DNA of 64,000 nucleotides, from the NCBI RefSeq assembly GCF_001425325.1, contig NZ_LMEH01000001.1, positions 2,438,162 to 2,502,161 on the forward strand, given 5' to 3'. Made by a program: the position numbers and the translations under genes. Source of the DNA: Leifsonia sp. Root1293. GTDB taxonomy: Bacteria > Actinomycetota > Actinomycetes > Actinomycetales > Microbacteriaceae. Below are positions 61,454 through 64,000 of this stretch, piece by piece. The notes under the pieces are model-generated. The model had not been told where the DNA came from. It ran no database searches and worked only from the letters and a program-made list of their open reading frames with translations. The first letter of the stretch is position 1, and the number at the start of each line of letters is the position of its first letter.

Positions 61454-62347
61454 ATGACTGATAGCGCACACGATCTCCTCGCCCCCGACACCGGCATGGG
61501 TGCCGTCACACTGCGGGTGGGCGACCTCGACGCGATGATCGCGTACTACCGCGACGGCGTCACCCTCGAGTTGATCGCCAACGAGGGCGGCACGGCGGTG
61601 CTGGGTCGCGGAACGACGCCGATCATCATCCTGCAGCACGCGCCCGAGCTGAAGGCGGCCGAGCCGCGCAGCGCCGGGCTGTTCCACACGGCCATCGTGT
61701 TCGATTCGCAGACCACTCTGGCGCTGGCGATCCACTCTGTGGCGACGCGGTATCCGGGAACCTTCATTGGCAGCGCCGACCACCTGGTGAGCGAGGCGTT
61801 CTACTTCACCGACCCGGAGGGCAACGGCGTCGAGCTGTACTGGGACCGCGCCCGCACCACGTGGAGCTGGACGCACGGCCAGGTCGAGATGGCGACCCTC
61901 TACCTCGATCCGAACGCCTACCTGCAGGAGCACATCACCGCGGTCGCGCTCGAGGCTGCGGCAGTCGGGCCGGTCGGCACGGCCGTCGTGGGCCACGTTC
62001 ACCTCTCCGTGGGCGATGTGGCGAGCGCACGGACGTTCTACGTCGACAAGCTCGGCTTCGAGACGACCGCCGAGATCGGCGGATCCGCCCTGTTCGTCTC
62101 GGCAGGCGGCTACCACCACCACATGGCGATGAACACCTGGAACAGCGCCGGTGCCGGCAGGCGCGGGCTCGCGCTGGGCCTCGGGCAGGTGGACATCGTG
62201 GTGCCGAGCGCCGATGACATCGGAGCCCTCGACGAACGGATGCGGCACTACGGCGTGAAGACGCGTGACGACGGCCGCACCGTCGCCTTCGAGGACCCGT
62301 GGGCAAACGCGATCCGGGTCACGGTGGCCGCTCCCTCCGCTCGCTGA
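61454..62347 (+). CDS. VOC-family protein, two-domain glyoxalase/dioxygenase type
   Basis: 297 residues from ATG 61454. Two VOC modules: residues 15-125 (GAVTLRVGDLDAMIAYYRDGV and GNGVELYWDRAR) and 170-295 (VGHVHLSVGDVASARTFYVDKLGFE, HHHMAMNTW). It resembles CatE-like catechol 2,3-dioxygenases. Metal ligands His and Glu are visible in VGHVHLSV and YHHHMAMN, but some CatE ligands are not certain, so activity is open. A palindrome abuts the start, so a MarR-type repressor may block translation and transcription start. The TGA stop is part of a family B repeat. Confidence 0.83.
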   Translation: MTDSAHDLLAPDTGMGAVTLRVGDLDAMIAYYRDGVTLELIANEGGTAVLGRGTTPIIILQHAPELKAAEPRSAGLFHTAIVFDSQTTLALAIHSVATRYPGTFIGSADHLVSEAFYFTDPEGNGVELYWDRARTTWSWTHGQVEMATLYLDPNAYLQEHITAVALEAAAVGPVGTAVVGHVHLSVGDVASARTFYVDKLGFETTAEIGGSALFVSAGGYHHHMAMNTWNSAGAGRRGLALGLGQVDIVVPSADDIGALDERMRHYGVKTRDDGRTVAFEDPWANAIRVTVAAPSAR

Positions 62348-62432
62348 GGGCCGCCCGGAGCGCGCGCCCGAAGCGTTTCGGCCTGGTGAGGGCGCTTCGC
62401 CCGCGGACTGCGTCCGGGCCTCAGCGAGCGGA
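62338..62432. repeat. Family B palindromic repeat, copy overlapping VOC stop
   Basis: Opens TCCGCTCGCTGAGGGCC and closes GGGCCTCAGCGAGCGGAG, perfect inverses apart from small gaps, with CGAAGCG and GCGCTTCG paired inside. The VOC TGA stop is in CGCTGAGG. Confidence 0.8.
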
Positions 62433-62454
62433 GCTCACCTGAGTAGCTAGCGCA

Positions 62455-62519
62455 GCGGAAACGCCGGACCGAAAACGTGGCCGACGAAGTCGCCCGGGTC
62501 TTCGGTCCGGCGTTTCCGC
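62455..62519. terminator. Long hairpin between VOC and ohr genes
   Basis: 19-bp perfect stem GCGGAAACGCCGGACCGAA (62455-62473) with its complement at 62501-62519, and a 27-nt loop. It sits at the end of two convergent genes and probably stops transcription from both sides. Confidence 0.75.
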
Positions 62520-62526
62520 CATAAAT

Positions 62527-62949
62527 TCAGTCCGTAAGCTCGATCGTCACGTCGATGTTGCCGCGGGTGGCGTTCGAGTACGGGCACACCTGGTGTGCGG
62601 CGTCGACCAGGGCCTGGGCCTGCTCGGGCTCGATCTCGGGCAGCGAGACCTCGAGAAGTACGGCGAGCTGGAACCCACCCTGGCCGTTCGGTCCGATGTC
62701 GACACGACCACCGACGGTGGAGTCGACGAGCTTGACCTTCTGGGTGCGGGCGACCGCGTGCAGCGCGGAGTGGAAGCAGGCCGCGTATCCGGCGGCGAAG
62801 AGCTGCTCGGGGTTCGAGCCGAGACCCGACCCGCCCATCCCCGTCGGGATCGCCATGTCGAGGTCGACGCGACCGTCGGTCGAGCGCACGCGGCCGTTGC
62901 GGCCCTCGCCTGTCGAGAGGGCTTCGGCGGTGTAGAGAACGTCCATCAT
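62527..62949 (-). CDS. ohr: Organic hydroperoxide resistance protein
   Basis: 140 residues from ATG 62949 or 62946. Ohr/OsmC thiol peroxidase: active-site cysteines C58 (AAGYAACFHSAL) and C122 (CPYSNATRGN), with GSNPEQLFAAGYAACF typical of the Ohr branch. It reduces lipid and other organic peroxides using lipoylated partners. AAGGAA precedes the start. It follows ohrR by 9 bp and is in the same operon. Confidence 0.95.
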   Translation of the reverse strand: MMDVLYTAEALSTGEGRNGRVRSTDGRVDLDMAIPTGMGGSGLGSNPEQLFAAGYAACFHSALHAVARTQKVKLVDSTVGGRVDIGPNGQGGFQLAVLLEVSLPEIEPEQAQALVDAAHQVCPYSNATRGNIDVTIELTD

Positions 62950-62958
62950 CTTCTTTCC

Positions 62959-63474
62959 TTATGTTGTGGCATCCGTCGGCGTGCGCAGCCCGGCGGTCAC
63001 CTCGTTCATTCCGGCGGTCAGCTCGCGCAGGGTCTGCAGGAGTGCAGGTGCGGTCTCAGCCGACAGCCGGGTCGCTTCCGCGACGCAGCGCGGAATGTCA
63101 TGGAGTTCTGTGCGCAGTTCCTCGCCGCGAGCGGTCAGCGACACGATCACGACCCGCTCGTCGCGTCCGTCGCCTCGCCTGCGTTCGACGAGGCCGCGCT
63201 CCTCGAGTCGCTTCAGCAGCGGGGACAGCGTTCCGGAGTCGAGACCCAGGTGGTCGCCGAGGCGGCGCACCGACGATGCGCCCTCGGTCCAGAGCAGCAC
63301 CAGAACGAGGTACTGCGTGTAGGTGAGGCTCCACGGTGCGAGCAGCTCGCGGTAGGCGACGCTCGTGGCGTGCGAGGCGCGGTAGAGCGCGAAGCACACC
63401 AGGGGGTCGAGCGGAGACGGATGCACGGAGTCGTCCGGCGACGTCGTCGTCGCGGGTGCGCTGTCGGTGGTCAT
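62959..63474 (-). CDS. ohrR: OhrR, MarR-family organic peroxide sensor
   Basis: 171 residues from ATG 63474; a longer frame to 63507 crosses the operator. The sensor cysteine is C27 in [15 protein letters not shown], as in known OhrR. The winged helix is [43 protein letters not shown] in shortened form (about 70-110). Peroxide oxidises C27 and releases DNA. Two dyads (63482-63511) lie just upstream of the start, consistent with autoregulation of ohrR-ohr. The operon order ohrR then ohr is well known. Confidence 0.93.
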   Translation of the reverse strand: MTTDSAPATTTSPDDSVHPSPLDPLVCFALYRASHATSVAYRELLAPWSLTYTQYLVLVLLWTEGASSVRRLGDHLGLDSGTLSPLLKRLEERGLVERRRGDGRDERVVIVSLTARGEELRTELHDIPRCVAEATRLSAETAPALLQTLRELTAGMNEVTAGLRTPTDATT

Positions 63475-63481
63475 GCAGCAA

Positions 63482-63511
63482 CGATTGCACACAATCGAGT
63501 TGTGCACAACT
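63482..63511. promoter_or_regulatory. OhrR operators (two dyads)
   Basis: CGATTG-CACA-CAATCG (63482-63497) and the perfect 14-mer AGTTGTGCACAACT (63498-63511) lie end to end, 8 bp from the ohrR ATG. The core TTGTGCACAA fits OhrR-type sites. Confidence 0.78.
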
Positions 63512-63614
63512 TAGTCGTATAGCGAGCGACGAATCCCTCAGCGCCGCCTCCGCGGCAGGCTCGCCATCGAGCGGTCGGCATAGGCTGGAGACCCACCCAC
63601 CCTGGAGGCATCCG

Positions 63615-64000
63615 TTGGCGATTGAGAAGAACACCCGAGAGTTCGACGCGGGCATCGTCACCGACTTCCGGGAGCGGATGAGCTACGGCGGCTACCTCGA
63701 TCTCGAGACCCTGTTGAGCGCCCAGAACCCCGTGAGCGCACCCGAGCACCACGACGAGCTGCTGTTCATCATCCAGCACCAGACCACGGAGCTCTGGCTC
63801 AAGCTCATGCTGCACGAGCTGGCCAGCGCCCGCGACCTGCTGCGGGCCGATGAGCTGCCGCAGGCTCTCAAGCGCGTCGCCAGGGTCAAGCACATCCAGC
63901 GCACCCTCACCGAGCAGTGGTCGGTGCTGGCGACCCTGACCCCGACCGAGTACGCGGAGTTCCGCGGCTTCCTCGGCAATTCGAGCGGCTTCCAGTCCTA
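63615..64000 (+). CDS. kynA: Tryptophan 2,3-dioxygenase (N-terminal part, cut by window edge)
   Basis: 128 residues are visible from TTG 63615 ([18 protein letters not shown]), with GGAGG 6 bases upstream. [18 protein letters not shown] and the haem-binding helix block [25 protein letters not shown] are diagnostic. The enzyme opens the indole ring of tryptophan to N-formylkynurenine with haem iron and O2, starting the kynurenine route. The rest, and any kynurenine gene, lies beyond the edge. Confidence 0.92.
   Translation, partial: MAIEKNTREFDAGIVTDFRERMSYGGYLDLETLLSAQNPVSAPEHHDELLFIIQHQTTELWLKLMLHELASARDLLRADELPQALKRVARVKHIQRTLTEQWSVLATLTPTEYAEFRGFLGNSSGFQS

Overview
The window is 64 kb of high-GC, gene-dense chromosome from an actinobacterium. 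Codon use, frequent GTG and TTG starts, many leaderless starts, a DUF3073 gene beside purM and a very high density of the word GGCATCCG/CGGATGCC all point to the family Microbacteriaceae. I saw no rRNA, tRNA, CRISPR array, prophage, integrase or transposase. Most genes are housekeeping or catabolic. The unusual material is regulatory DNA and dispersed palindromic repeats.

Layout. 1-5 kb: an operon of NCS1 permease, agmatine deiminase and amidase (the amidase runs off the left edge), divergent from a TetR gene with a perfect operator between. 5-15 kb: glutaredoxin, DUF222/HNH protein, gamma-glutamylcyclotransferase-like and YdeI-like pair, luciferase-like monooxygenase, FAD oxidoreductase, a DEAD-box helicase with a long repetitive N-terminus, GNAT, secreted esterase. 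15.6-33.2 kb: a scattered histidine-utilisation set (IclR regulator, hutH, hutU-hutI, hutG) interrupted by an M23 peptidase, DUF1697, a GH13/ABC sugar locus with a divergent ROK repressor, a SixA-like phosphatase and a dienelactone hydrolase. 33-45 kb: CopB-type copper ATPase, NUDIX, an RND pump, HhH-GPD repair protein, the YczR/YczE pair, a TipA-like MerR gene and a DUF4097-PadR operon. 45-50 kb: GNAT, KimA-like transporter, paired CrcB fluoride channels, flavin monooxygenase, DUF3073. 50-61 kb: purine genes purM, purF, purD and purC mixed with a membrane glycosyltransferase and small proteins. 61-64 kb: NTF2-like protein, VOC protein, ohrR-ohr, and the start of tryptophan 2,3-dioxygenase, cut by the right edge.

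How the parts work together. HutH, HutU, HutI and HutG make up the four-step route from histidine to glutamate. A shared 16-bp site of the form GTCYGGNATCCCRGAC sits before iclR, hutH and hutU, so the IclR protein is very probably the hut regulator. The sugar operon imports an oligosaccharide and cleaves it inside the cell under ROK control. OhrR-Ohr, CrcB, CopB and the RND pump are stress and efflux functions.

Sequence-level points of most interest are: (1) a large imperfect hairpin read through as coding sequence in an N-terminal extension of HutI; (2) two families of dispersed palindromic intergenic repeats, one of which supplies the stop codons of two genes; (3) a recurring leaderless start pattern of TANNNT, 6-8 nt, then ATG/GTG; (4) well-formed operators for TetR, MerR, PadR, CsoR-type and OhrR-type regulators. 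I found no clearly new multi-gene system.
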